Assembly: GCA_964346815.1 (NCBI GenBank)
Contig: CAYFWF010000002.1
Location: 1 to 43,433, forward strand
DNA: 43,433 nt
Reading direction: 5' to 3'
Origin: CAYFWF01 sp964346815
Lineage (GTDB): Bacteria; Acidobacteriota; Aminicenantia; Aminicenantales; Aminicenantaceae
Part shown: positions 9,465 through 19,079 of the stretch, piece by piece
Position numbering within the stretch: the first letter of the stretch is position 1
How the letters are laid out: each line of letters begins with the position of its first letter
Notes under the pieces: model-generated
What the model was told of the DNA's origin: nothing
What the model saw: only the letters and a program-made list of their open reading frames with translations
The model's database searches: none
Made by a program: the position numbers and the translations under genes

Positions 9465-9623
9465 CCTTGACGGCAGAAAGTCAGCGAAACAGCCTGAAGG
9501 AGTTGCTTCCGTTCCATGAACGAGAGGAGAGAAACTCTTATTCCAAAAAATTGGTACATCTTGCGGCGTGTGCTTGACTGCCTGTCGTTGGGACTTTAGT
9601 TAAAAGATAAGGGGAGGATTATA

Positions 9624-12600
9624 ATGCAAAAAAAATTATACGTCTCGATGCTAGCCGTCTTCATTTTAATGGCGGCTGGAGATATCTGGGCAGGTGATGT
9701 GCACCCTTCTCTCGAGAAAAGGCTACAAAAACTCACCCCGGGAGAGAAGCTTGCAGTTATCGTAGAATTAAAGGAGCAGGTGAGGCACGACAGAATTCTG
9801 TCCATAATGTCGGGCAGGACGCGCAGACAAAGGGCGCACGCTGTGGTTCATGCCCTCCGCGATATGGCTGACAGGCACCAAGAGCCTCTCCGGAAGTATC
9901 TCAATAAGCAAATTGAGGGAGGTAAGGCAGAACGAGTCATTCCTTTCTGGGTTTTCAACGGCATAGCCGTTACGGCTACAGAGCCGCTGATCCGTCATTT
10001 AGCTGCAAGACATGAAGTGCAGGAGATACGCTTAGACTCTCTTATCCCTCTCCCTTCACCTCTGCCTGCGGGCGACAATCAGCCATCCTCTACATATGAA
10101 TGGAACATCGAACAGACCGGTGCACCAGAGGTATGGGCGCTCGATCCTGACTATAATGGGACAGGTTCGGTTATAGGGAGTTTTGATACCGGAGTGGATG
10201 TGACTCACCCGGATCTCTACTCCCGCTACAGAGGAAACCACGAGATCAGTTGGTTCGATCCTTATAGGGAATATGCTGTTCCCTATGATTTCCACGGTCA
10301 TGGAACACATACCACTGGTACTGCCGTAGGCGGTAACGCTGGAGGCTCCTACATCGGAGTCGCTCCCGGAGCATCCTGGATCGCAGCGAAAGGCTGGGAT
10401 GATGAAGGAATGGGTCAAGTCTCTGCCTTCCATCAGATCTTCGAATGGTTCCTTGCCCCTGGAGGAGACCCTGATAATGCTCCAGACGTGGTTAACAGCT
10501 CATGGTCATTTTCACAAAGTGGATGCGATACGGAATTTTTACCTGATGTTCAAGCATTGCGGGCTGCTGGCATCTTTCCTGCCTTTGCATCCGGGAACAG
10601 CGGTCCCTGGTCTGGAAGTGTGCGCAGCCCGGGCGCCTATCCTGTTTCTTTCGCAGTCGGTGCAACCGATTTTTGGGAAGCCATTGCTTCCTTCAGCAGC
10701 CGGGGGCCTTCTCCCTGTGACAATTCGATTAAACCTGAAATAAGCGCACCCGGGGTCGCGATTCTTTCCTCCTGCCCTTTGGGTTATGTCACTTTGAGTG
10801 GGACATCCATGGCAGCACCGCATATTACAGGAGCAGTCGCAGTGTTGCGGTCCATAAACCCAGCATTGACGGTGGATCAGTTGGAATCCGCTTTGAATTC
10901 AGGCGCCAAGGACTTGGGAGATCCTGGTCCTGACAATACCTATGGAGCCGGCTGCTTAGATCTTATCCTCTCGGCTCAAATTGCAATTCAGGGGCCAGAT
11001 TTTCCTGTGATCAAGGTCCTGGCCACTGATTCCGTAGCTAATGAAGCAGGTCCTACTTCAGGCACATTCACGATTAGCCGGACGGGAAACACCGATGGTG
11101 GGTTAGAAGTGAGATACGAGATCACAGGGACAGCAACACCAGGGACAGACTATGAAACGGTTGGGGCGAGTATCGGCATACCGGCAGGTTCGGCCACAGC
11201 GACAATTTTGATCACTCCGGTCGATGATACATTAACAGAGACCGATGAAACAGTTGTCCTCACCCTACTTTCGGACCCTGCATACCTTGTTTCTGGTACC
11301 TCTACCGCGACAGTAACCATCGAAAGTGATGAATTGATGTCAGATCTGGATATCACTTCCATGTCCACACCCACCACAGCAGCCTCAGGAGAGAGCATCA
11401 CCTTAACCGATACCACCAAGAACATCGGAGGAGGGCTGTCTGATCCGTCTGTGACCCAGTTTTATTTGTCGACTGACAGTACAATAGACACTTCCGATAC
11501 CCTGCTCGAAACCAGGAATGTGCCGGCTCTTGCGGCAGGAGAGAGCAGCACGGTATCGACTCCCGTCATGCTCCCAGAGAATACGGCTGCTGGCAATTGG
11601 TATATCATTGCCAAGGCTGATGGAGAGGAGACGGTGCTCGAGACCTCAGAGATCAACAACACGTATACCAGGACTATCGGGATAGGCCCAGACCTGGACA
11701 TCACTGCCCTGTCTGTCCCGTCTGCTTCGGGTCAGGGACAGAGTATGGTCATAACCGATACCACCAAGAACATGGGAGGTGGAGTTGCAGCCTCGTCTGT
11801 AACCCAGTTCTACTTGTCAAATGACAGTTCGGTGGACTCATCCGATACTCTGCTCGGCAGCCGGGATGTTCCGGAATTAACGGCCGGAGCATACAGTTAT
11901 GGATCGACCACAGTTACCATTCCAGAGGATACGGTTGGCGGTACCTGGTATATCGTCGCCAAGGCTGACGGTCCAGAGGTTGTCCCTGAGGCCTCGGAGA
12001 TCAACAACACTTACGCCCGTTCAATCAAGATCGGATCTGACTTGAACATTACTGCCTTATCAGGGCCAACCACAGTCAGCCCAGGGCAGAGTATCTTCAT
12101 ATCCGATACCACCAAGAACATCGGGGGAGGAACCGCGGAGCCGTCTCTGACTCATTTCTATTTGTCCGTCAACACGGCAGTCGACCCGTCCGATACTCTC
12201 CTGGGAAGCCGGAGCGTGCCGGCATTGACAGCTGGAGCGGGCAGCAGCGGGTCCACCAGCGTCACGATTCCAGAGGGAACGGCTGCCGGTAATTGGTACA
12301 TTGTGGCTAAAGCCGATGGCGAAGAGGTCGTAGCCGAAACCTCAGAGACCAACAATACTTATGCCTGGTTGATCAAGACCGGCCCAGACCTGGACATCAC
12401 GTCCATGGCGACACCTACGACTGCAAGCCCCGGAGGAAGTATTGTTATTACCGACACAACCAGAAATATGGGAGGGGGGGTGGCAGAAGCCTCTCTGACC
12501 CAATTCTATTTATCCGCTGACAATACGATTGACCCCTCCGATACCTCGCTCGGAAGCCGGAATGTGCCAGCGCTTACGGCCGGAGCGAGCAGCAGCGGGT

Positions 12601-14126
12601 CGACCACCGTCACGATTCCAGAGGGAACGGCTGCCGGTAATTGGTTTATCGTGGCCAAAGCCGACGGGGAAGAAATTGTTCCTGAGACTTCAGAGGCTAA
12701 CAACACTTACACGAGGACCATCGGCATAGGTCCAGATCTGAACATATCATCCATATCAGCTCCTGCGACAGCAAGTCCGGGGCAGAGTATCGCCATAACC
12801 GATACAACCAAGAACATAGGAGGAGGAAATGCGGTTCCGTCTCTGACATATTTCTATTTATCTGCTGACAGTACGGTCGATTCGTCCGATCCCCTGATCG
12901 GAACCAGGAGCATTCCGGCACTAGCAGCCGGAGCATACAGCTATGGATCGACCACTGTCACGATTCCGGCGGGTACATCAGGCGGCAATTGGTATGTCGT
13001 GGCCAAAGCCGATGGAGAGGAAGCCGTAGCCGAGACTTCAGAAACCAACAACACATCTTCCAGATTAGTCAAGATCGGTTCCGATTTGGGCATCGCATCC
13101 CTGTCGGTGCCTATGACCGCAGGAGCAGGGGAGAGCATCGTCATAACCGATACCACAAGAAACATAGGAGGAGGGGTGGCAGACCCTTCTTTGACTTTTT
13201 TCTATTTGTCTGCAAACACGATTATCGACACTTCGGATATCCTACTAGGAAGCCGAAGTGTGCCCTCATTAGCAGCCGGAGTGAGCAGCACAGGATCGAC
13301 GACTGTCACGATTCCGGCGGGTACATCAGGCGGCAATTGGTATATCGTGGCCAAAGCCGATGGAGAGGATTCTGTCCCTGAGACCTCTGAGACCAACAAT
13401 TCCTATGCCAGGTTCATAAAGATTGGCTCTGACCTGGACATCACTTATATGTCCACACCGGTATCGGCGGGTCCGGGTCAGAGTATCGTCATAACCGATA
13501 CAACCAAGAACATAGGAGGGGGGATTGCGGAAGCGTCCATGACCCTGTTTTACCTGTCCACGAACGGGACGATCGACACATCGGATACTCTGCTGGGCAG
13601 CCGGAGTGTGCCAGCCTTGGCATCTGGTGCGTACAGCACTGTATCGACGACTGTCATGATTCCAGAGGAGACGATTGCCGGTAGTTGGTATATCGTGGCC
13701 AAAGCGGACGGGGAGGAGGTCGTTCTTGAGACGTCAGAGACCAACAATACCTATACGAGGACAATAGGGATCGGTCCGGATCTGGATATTACTTCCATGT
13801 CGTCCCCCACCACAGCAACCGCAGGACAGAGCATCGTCATAACCGATACGACTAAAAATATGGGAGGAGGTAGTGCGGCTCCGTCCCAAACCCGATTCTA
13901 CCTTTCCACTAACGGAATAATAGACACATCAGATATTCTGCTGGGGAGCCGGAGCGTTCCGGCTCTGGCAGGCGGAGCATACAGCTACGGATCGACTTCC
14001 GTTACGGTTCCAGAGGGGACATCTGCAGGCAGGTGGTACATTATAGCCATGGCGGATGGTGAGGAGGCTGTGGTCGAGACGTCAGAATACAATAACACCT
14101 ATGTCCGATCGATCAACATCGATTAG
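9624..14126 (+). CDS. Secreted subtilisin-like serine protease with Calx-beta and eight CARDB domains
   Basis: A 1500-residue exoprotease. A signal peptide (residues 1 to about 23, ending DIWAG) is followed by an inhibitor I9-like propeptide region, then the S8 catalytic domain. The triad is Asp188 (GSFDTGVD), His226 (HGTHTTG) and Ser395 (LSGTSMAAPH), with the oxyanion Asn325 in SGNSG. All are intact, so it should be active. Residues of about 470-570 form a Calx-beta domain (TDETVVLTL). Residues 573-1500 are eight CARDB domains of 116 residues each, running exactly to the stop codon. No sortase or type IX sorting tail is visible. GGAGG sits 7 nt before the ATG. CARDB arrays usually serve as adhesive or spacer stalks. 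The role is likely extracellular protein hydrolysis, with the array holding the enzyme on a surface or polymer (inference). Confidence 0.95.
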   Translation: MQKKLYVSMLAVFILMAAGDIWAGDVHPSLEKRLQKLTPGEKLAVIVELKEQVRHDRILSIMSGRTRRQRAHAVVHALRDMADRHQEPLRKYLNKQIEGGKAERVIPFWVFNGIAVTATEPLIRHLAARHEVQEIRLDSLIPLPSPLPAGDNQPSSTYEWNIEQTGAPEVWALDPDYNGTGSVIGSFDTGVDVTHPDLYSRYRGNHEISWFDPYREYAVPYDFHGHGTHTTGTAVGGNAGGSYIGVAPGASWIAAKGWDDEGMGQVSAFHQIFEWFLAPGGDPDNAPDVVNSSWSFSQSGCDTEFLPDVQALRAAGIFPAFASGNSGPWSGSVRSPGAYPVSFAVGATDFWEAIASFSSRGPSPCDNSIKPEISAPGVAILSSCPLGYVTLSGTSMAAPHITGAVAVLRSINPALTVDQLESALNSGAKDLGDPGPDNTYGAGCLDLILSAQIAIQGPDFPVIKVLATDSVANEAGPTSGTFTISRTGNTDGGLEVRYEITGTATPGTDYETVGASIGIPAGSATATILITPVDDTLTETDETVVLTLLSDPAYLVSGTSTATVTIESDELMSDLDITSMSTPTTAASGESITLTDTTKNIGGGLSDPSVTQFYLSTDSTIDTSDTLLETRNVPALAAGESSTVSTPVMLPENTAAGNWYIIAKADGEETVLETSEINNTYTRTIGIGPDLDITALSVPSASGQGQSMVITDTTKNMGGGVAASSVTQFYLSNDSSVDSSDTLLGSRDVPELTAGAYSYGSTTVTIPEDTVGGTWYIVAKADGPEVVPEASEINNTYARSIKIGSDLNITALSGPTTVSPGQSIFISDTTKNIGGGTAEPSLTHFYLSVNTAVDPSDTLLGSRSVPALTAGAGSSGSTSVTIPEGTAAGNWYIVAKADGEEVVAETSETNNTYAWLIKTGPDLDITSMATPTTASPGGSIVITDTTRNMGGGVAEASLTQFYLSADNTIDPSDTSLGSRNVPALTAGASSSGSTTVTIPEGTAAGNWFIVAKADGEEIVPETSEANNTYTRTIGIGPDLNISSISAPATASPGQSIAITDTTKNIGGGNAVPSLTYFYLSADSTVDSSDPLIGTRSIPALAAGAYSYGSTTVTIPAGTSGGNWYVVAKADGEEAVAETSETNNTSSRLVKIGSDLGIASLSVPMTAGAGESIVITDTTRNIGGGVADPSLTFFYLSANTIIDTSDILLGSRSVPSLAAGVSSTGSTTVTIPAGTSGGNWYIVAKADGEDSVPETSETNNSYARFIKIGSDLDITYMSTPVSAGPGQSIVITDTTKNIGGGIAEASMTLFYLSTNGTIDTSDTLLGSRSVPALASGAYSTVSTTVMIPEETIAGSWYIVAKADGEEVVLETSETNNTYTRTIGIGPDLDITSMSSPTTATAGQSIVITDTTKNMGGGSAAPSQTRFYLSTNGIIDTSDILLGSRSVPALAGGAYSYGSTSVTVPEGTSAGRWYIIAMADGEEAVVETSEYNNTYVRSINID
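11340..14123 (+). repeat. Eight tandem 348-bp repeats encoding CARDB domains
   Basis: Units begin at 11340, 11688, 12036, 12384 and so on, each opening with codons for (S/P)DL(D/N)I and containing ITDTT(K/R)N(I/M)GGG. All eight are 348 bp with no indel, and 8 x 348 reaches the base before the stop codon. Units 5 and 6 share a stretch of about 50 identical bases (GATTCCGGCGGGTACATCAG and flanks), and units 3 and 4 share another, a sign of recent gene conversion or duplication. Confidence 0.93.
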
Positions 14127-14216
14127 TATTTGGAACAGAACATATGTCCTCATTGTCAGGGAAGATAAATATGTAACTGTTCATCTTGTGGACAGAGAGC
14201 TCAGATTCCTCCTGTA

Positions 14217-14540
14217 TTAGTCGACTGCAAACCTCACTCCGGTTAGATATCCCGTTTTAACCTTTTCCTGCCAAACGACTTCGACTCGTGTCTCTACTGA
14301 ATTCGAATTTTCTTCAGTTCGCTCGAACTTCAACTCAAGAACTGTACCAGGAGAGAGCTCTTTGTTTATGATAAGGCACAACCCGCCGTCACTGATGTTT
14401 TGCGTCAATCCATTGTCCTTTGCAGGCATGGTCGCTTTTTCGTTGACTACTACTCTGTAGCTGACATTGGTTACATAAGATCTGCGCGCATCCTTTCGCA
14501 TTTCTGTCTTGTTCGGGCTTTCGTGAAATTCCTTTTCCAT
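14217..14540 (-). CDS. PilZ-domain protein
   Basis: A 107-residue single PilZ domain, the fold that binds cyclic di-GMP. The binding motif is present: RKDARR for RxxxR near the N-terminus, and QNISDGGLCL for the (D/N)xSxxG part. Length and motif order fit a stand-alone PilZ protein. I start it at ATG 14540 because AGGGGG lies just upstream (14545-14550). A TTG ten codons earlier has no such site and would encode the Shine-Dalgarno itself. It is divergent from the glycosyltransferase at 14761, so a link to polysaccharide or surface control is possible but unproven. Confidence 0.85.
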   Translation of the reverse strand: MEKEFHESPNKTEMRKDARRSYVTNVSYRVVVNEKATMPAKDNGLTQNISDGGLCLIINKELSPGTVLELKFERTEENSNSVETRVEVVWQEKVKTGYLTGVRFAVD

Positions 14541-14760
14541 TTTACCCCCTAACACTTGTTTTATCTTCAATTTATGTAATGACTAAGAAAAGGACCCAGC
14601 CAAAAGAGAAGAGGCCCTCCCTTAAGCCTGTCTTTTCTGTATTCAACCGAAATATATCGAGGAATGGCATCAAACGCAATCGCCTATAAGGGTGATATTG
14701 CGGATGACTTTTCAGTATTGAAATTAACCTTAAAAGGTGACAATATAGAGAGGATAATTT

Positions 14761-15945
14761 TTGAAAATTATGATGACTTCCCAGCAGAAACTCTTGGGCT
14801 TAGCTGCACTTGTCATCTTTACTGGAGGAATCTGTCTTCATGTCGCTCTTGTCAAACAGCCCCTGAACTACCATGTCGTTGTTACAGCAGCCGAGAACAT
14901 TGTCAACGGGCAGAATCCTTATGAACCGCAGCAGGGATTGAATTTTTTCAAGTACAGCCCTCTGGCTGGCCTGCTGACTGTCCCTTTTTCCCTGTTGGTC
15001 GATGAGGTGGGCACGTTTCTGTTTGTCTTTCTGCAGTTCTGGCTGTTTTTATGGGGATTCTGGTACTGGGCTCGCACGGCTGGATATCGGTTGGATCAGT
15101 CTTCAGCCGTATTATGGCTGGCTTTTTTTTCTATCATCTTCGATACAACGGTGAATATTCAGAACTGTCAAGTGAACGCCTGGATCTTAGGGCTGATGCT
15201 GCTGGGAGCAGCCCAGTATGCTGAAGGAAAATATATCAAGTCAGGATTGCTCGTTTCTCTAGCCTCCAACCTCAAGCTGTTTCCATTCACTTTGGGATTG
15301 TGTCTTCTGACAGGATTCAAAAAGAAGTACTGGACCGCTTTCGGGGGAGGACTTGTCATTTGGTTCATACTTCCAGCACTTTTTTTGGGGTGGAGGCGAA
15401 ATCTGACACTTCTGAATCAGTGGACTGATCTCATGTCATGGGATCAAACACGAAATCTGAATATGCTGGATATCGGTCGCTTTTTGGAGATGCATCTCGG
15501 GTTATCGGCTGGGTGGCGGAATCCTCTTGCGGTATTGGCAGGGATTGCTGTCGGGGTGGGTACCTGGATGTTGTTCAGGCAGAGGAAAGACTTTCTAATC
15601 CACCGATTTCTCTTGCCCATTATCGGACTGTATATCTTGCTTTTTTCTTATCTCAGCGAGTCTCCCACTTCTATTTTGGCTGTTCCCGTCCTCTTTTTGC
15701 TCGCCATGGAAGCCCTGTTCGCTCCCCGACACCAAGGGATCTTCCTCCTGTCATGGATTTTGGCCCTGGTGTTGGTACCGCTCTTTTATTCAGACCTTGT
15801 TCCCGCGAACTGGAGTCTCTGGGCCAAAAATTTCCACCTCAAGACTGTAGGCTATCTGTATCTAAGTGTCATGGTCTCCATTCTTTTTTACCGTCACTAC
15901 AGGCGGAATTCCACCCCGGTAGCGTCGGCTCTGGAGGCGTTTTAG
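14761..15945 (+). CDS. GT87-like (DUF2029) polytopic membrane glycosyltransferase
   Basis: A 394-residue very hydrophobic protein with about nine or ten membrane helices. Features of the DUF2029/GT87 mannosyltransferase family are visible: ENIVNGQNPYEPQ after the first helix, FFKYSPLAGLLTVPF, and ASNLKLFPFTLGLCLL. These enzymes use polyprenyl-phosphate sugars on the outer face of the inner membrane. Start: TTG at 14761 has AGAGGA about 6 nt upstream. The ATG codons at 14770 are in frame but too far from it. The secreted glycosidase-like gene begins 82 nt downstream on the same strand. The acceptor is unknown. Confidence 0.82.
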   Translation: MKIMMTSQQKLLGLAALVIFTGGICLHVALVKQPLNYHVVVTAAENIVNGQNPYEPQQGLNFFKYSPLAGLLTVPFSLLVDEVGTFLFVFLQFWLFLWGFWYWARTAGYRLDQSSAVLWLAFFSIIFDTTVNIQNCQVNAWILGLMLLGAAQYAEGKYIKSGLLVSLASNLKLFPFTLGLCLLTGFKKKYWTAFGGGLVIWFILPALFLGWRRNLTLLNQWTDLMSWDQTRNLNMLDIGRFLEMHLGLSAGWRNPLAVLAGIAVGVGTWMLFRQRKDFLIHRFLLPIIGLYILLFSYLSESPTSILAVPVLFLLAMEALFAPRHQGIFLLSWILALVLVPLFYSDLVPANWSLWAKNFHLKTVGYLYLSVMVSILFYRHYRRNSTPVASALEAF

Positions 15946-16027
15946 TATATTCGTTAAGCAGTATGTTTCTCTCCACTTATAACAAAATCCCGAGTGAAGG
16001 GGAGAATTTTTATTGAGAGGAGTTCCT

Positions 16028-19000
16028 ATGTTTACAAGAATAAAATTGTATACCGTAATTATCGGTCTTTGGGCTATCACTCCACTCTTTAGTCTCCAGG
16101 AGATTCCTTATGGTGTCGGCTCTTGGGACGAAGACCTGTACGGCAATCACCGCGTCCTGATCCGTCTTTCTGCTGAAGCGGAAGAGAAAGATGCTGTTTG
16201 GATCCATATTCCCTGGAGGAGAAGAGACCTCCAGCCGGAGAAGAAAGCCGTCATCCTTGTCGATGCACAGACAGGCCAGCAGGTCATGAATCTGTGCCGA
16301 GTCGAGATAAACCGCGAATTCGGAGATCTCATTTTTCAGCCAGAATCGGCACCCGGGGACTATTTCCTTTACTATTTGCCCAACATAATGACAGGCAGGA
16401 GCAATTATCCAAAGGTTATTTATCCCGAACCGGAACAAACTGCCGATCCTGTCTGGCTCGAACGTCATGGACTTGTGCCAGGTGGCTTGTCGACCGTCAA
16501 AGCAGAGGATTTTCCTCAAGCAGAGGTGATGGAAATTCAAGCCATCGATCCGCTCAACAGCTTTTATCCGATGGAGGTCATAGCGACGGCAGAGGAGACC
16601 TTAGGGCTGTTGAACTCTTATCCCGATGAGTCCTACCTGGTTTTCCCTGAAGACCGGTATTATCCGATTCGTATGAACGATGATCTCCCTTCAAGATGGA
16701 TAGAAACAGGACCGCTCGAACTCTTCGAAGGAACGGCGGCAAGAGGTGAATTCTACGCCTATCAGTTAGGAGTATATGCTTGCCGCACGGAAATCTCCGA
16801 TATCGAGGTCCGATTCAGTGATTTGAGACACATCCAGGCAGAGGAGGTAATTCCTTCATCTGCTTCGACATGTTTCAACACCGGAGGGGTGGACTGGACA
16901 GGTCAGTCTTTTGATAAAGTCTGTCCGGTGAGAGAAGGCGACATTCAGGCACTCTGGTGTGGTGTTCAGATTCCCGAGGATATCTCTCCTGGAGAATACA
17001 CCGGTGAGGTAACCCTATCTCCAGAAGGGCTGGATCCCACTCTATTGAGAATTGTGCTGCATGTGACGGATGATGTCCTCGAGGATAGAGGCGACAGCGA
17101 TACATGGAAGCATTCCCGTCTGCGCTGGCTGAATTCGACCATTGCTCTCGACGATGGCATTGTACCGCCCTTCTCGGCTCTCCAAGCAGATGGGAAGAAG
17201 GTGAGTTGTTTGGGCCGTGATGTGATCCTTAGCCAGTCAGGACTTCCCCAGCAGATTCAAAGCTTCTTCAATCCAGGGGTAACCAGCATTAGTGAAGAGG
17301 GGCGGGAACTATTGTCTTCTCCGGTGAAACTCATCATCGAGGACTCAGAAAAGGAAATCATCCCCTGGGCCGAGAGAGGAGTAGAATTTTTAAAAACCAC
17401 AGAGGGTGCGGTTTCATGGACAGCGACAAATACATCCGGCGCTCTGATCATGACCTGCCAGGGCCGGATGGAATTTGACGGCTACGTCGAGGTTGACATC
17501 GAGCTGTCCACTACAGAAGAAACGCGGGTCGATGATATACGATTGGAAATCCCGATACACCGTGATGTCGCAAAATATATGATGGGGATGGGATATAGAG
17601 GCGGTCTGCGCCCCCGGGGATTCAACTGGAAATGGGATACCAAGAAGAACCAGGATTCGGTTTGGGTTGGAGATGTGAATGCAGGACTTCAGTGCAGCTT
17701 CAGGGATGAAAATTATTCCCGTCCACTCAACACGAATTTTTATCAATTGAAGCCCTTAATCATGCCCGATTCATGGTGGAACCATGGTTGGGGAGGGTGT
17801 GATTTTCTGGAGGTGGATGGAGAAACGTTTCTGATCAAAGCCTACAGCGGTCCCCGGAGAATAGGAGTGGGGGAGGAGCTTCATTATATTTTTACCCTAC
17901 TTATCACTCCCTTCAAAACCTTGGATACACAAACCCATTGGAATACGCGTTTCTACCATCGATTCAAACCTGTGGAGGAGATAGCTGCCGCAGGTGCCAA
18001 CACCATCAACGCCCACCACGCCAACGCCATTAATCCCTATATCAATTATCCCTTTCTCCGGCCTCTGGAGATGAAGCAGTACATCGACCGGGCCCATGAA
18101 AGAGAGATGAAAGTCAAAATCTATTATACTGTGAGAGAGCTGACCAACCGTGCGCCGGAGATTTTTGCTCTGCGCAGTCTGGGAGAGGAGATTTTTGCCC
18201 CGGGACCAGGAGGGGGATATTCCTGGCTTCAGGAACACCTGGTTTCCAACTACATCAACGGATGGTTCGTTCCCAAATTGAAAGATGCGGCCATCGTAAA
18301 CAGCGGTGTTTCCCGATGGCACAATTATTATCTGGAAGGACTGAGCTGGCTACTAGAGAATGTCGGCATCGACGGTCTTTATATCGATGATGTGGCCTTC
18401 GACCGGACTGTCATGAAGCGCTTGAGAAAGATTCTGGACAGAACCAAGCAAGGAGCTCTTATCGACCTTCACTCTGCCAATCAGTACAATCCAAGGGATG
18501 GATTTGCCAACAGCGCCAATCTTTATCTCGAGCATTTTCCTTACATCGACAGGCTCTGGTTCGGCGAATATTTTGATTATGATTCTCAACCCGATTTCTG
18601 GCTCGTCGAAGTATCCGGGATTCCGTTTGGCTTGATGGGAGAGATGCTGCAGGACGGAGGGAATGCTTGGCGGGGCATGCTTTACGGAATGACGGCCCGT
18701 CTTCCTTGGTCTGGAAATCCTGCTCCACTCTGGAAATTCTGGGATGAATTCGGAATGGATGATTCAGAAATGATTGGCTATTGGGTTCCTGATTGCCCGG
18801 TAAAAACCGACCATCCTGAAGTTCTAACCACAGTCTATAGGAAACAAGATGAGGTGCTTATTTCGATAGCCAGTTGGGCCAAAGAAAAGGCCGATTGTCA
18901 ATTGAATATCGATTGGGAAGCCCTGAATATTGACCGGAAAAGAGCCCGCCTTACAGCTCCTGTTATCCAGGATTTTCAAGGCGGCGCATTTTTTACTCCA

Positions 19001-19060
19001 GGTCAACCTATTCCTGTCGAGCCAGCCCGCGGCTGGCTGTTGCTGTTAAGCGAAAAGTGA
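16028..19060 (+). CDS. Large secreted glycoside hydrolase-like protein (DUF6067/GH123-like)
   Basis: A 1010-residue exported protein with a signal peptide (about 1-22, WAITPLFS). The first half looks like beta-sandwich modules. From about residue 640 a TIM-barrel-like domain appears: NTINAHHANAINPYINYP, then KVKIYYTVRELTNRAPE, and the strand GLYIDDVAFDR with Asp787 and Asp788 at the position where retaining or substrate-assisted glycosidases carry acidic residues. A C-terminal beta domain includes EVLTTVYRKQDEVLISIASW, typical of GH barrels. Best match by memory is the DUF6067/GH123-like group; no substrate can be assigned. I chose ATG 16028 because AGGAG lies 5 nt upstream; a TTG at 16013 would overlap that site. 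It converges with the URO-D gene, whose stop is 20 nt away. Confidence 0.75.
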   Translation: MFTRIKLYTVIIGLWAITPLFSLQEIPYGVGSWDEDLYGNHRVLIRLSAEAEEKDAVWIHIPWRRRDLQPEKKAVILVDAQTGQQVMNLCRVEINREFGDLIFQPESAPGDYFLYYLPNIMTGRSNYPKVIYPEPEQTADPVWLERHGLVPGGLSTVKAEDFPQAEVMEIQAIDPLNSFYPMEVIATAEETLGLLNSYPDESYLVFPEDRYYPIRMNDDLPSRWIETGPLELFEGTAARGEFYAYQLGVYACRTEISDIEVRFSDLRHIQAEEVIPSSASTCFNTGGVDWTGQSFDKVCPVREGDIQALWCGVQIPEDISPGEYTGEVTLSPEGLDPTLLRIVLHVTDDVLEDRGDSDTWKHSRLRWLNSTIALDDGIVPPFSALQADGKKVSCLGRDVILSQSGLPQQIQSFFNPGVTSISEEGRELLSSPVKLIIEDSEKEIIPWAERGVEFLKTTEGAVSWTATNTSGALIMTCQGRMEFDGYVEVDIELSTTEETRVDDIRLEIPIHRDVAKYMMGMGYRGGLRPRGFNWKWDTKKNQDSVWVGDVNAGLQCSFRDENYSRPLNTNFYQLKPLIMPDSWWNHGWGGCDFLEVDGETFLIKAYSGPRRIGVGEELHYIFTLLITPFKTLDTQTHWNTRFYHRFKPVEEIAAAGANTINAHHANAINPYINYPFLRPLEMKQYIDRAHEREMKVKIYYTVRELTNRAPEIFALRSLGEEIFAPGPGGGYSWLQEHLVSNYINGWFVPKLKDAAIVNSGVSRWHNYYLEGLSWLLENVGIDGLYIDDVAFDRTVMKRLRKILDRTKQGALIDLHSANQYNPRDGFANSANLYLEHFPYIDRLWFGEYFDYDSQPDFWLVEVSGIPFGLMGEMLQDGGNAWRGMLYGMTARLPWSGNPAPLWKFWDEFGMDDSEMIGYWVPDCPVKTDHPEVLTTVYRKQDEVLISIASWAKEKADCQLNIDWEALNIDRKRARLTAPVIQDFQGGAFFTPGQPIPVEPARGWLLLLSEK

Positions 19061-19079
19061 TTCAACCGGTCTTCTGAAG

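Noticed and set aside
9400..9470. Possible c-di-GMP (GEMM) riboswitch fragment around CGCAAAGC
   Set aside because: Only the short 3' motif is present, the paired elements are absent, and the best promoter lies after it.
14664..14924. 86-codon plus-strand frame before the GT87-like gene
   Set aside because: It overlaps the well-supported TTG start in another frame and turns Cys-rich and unconvincing.
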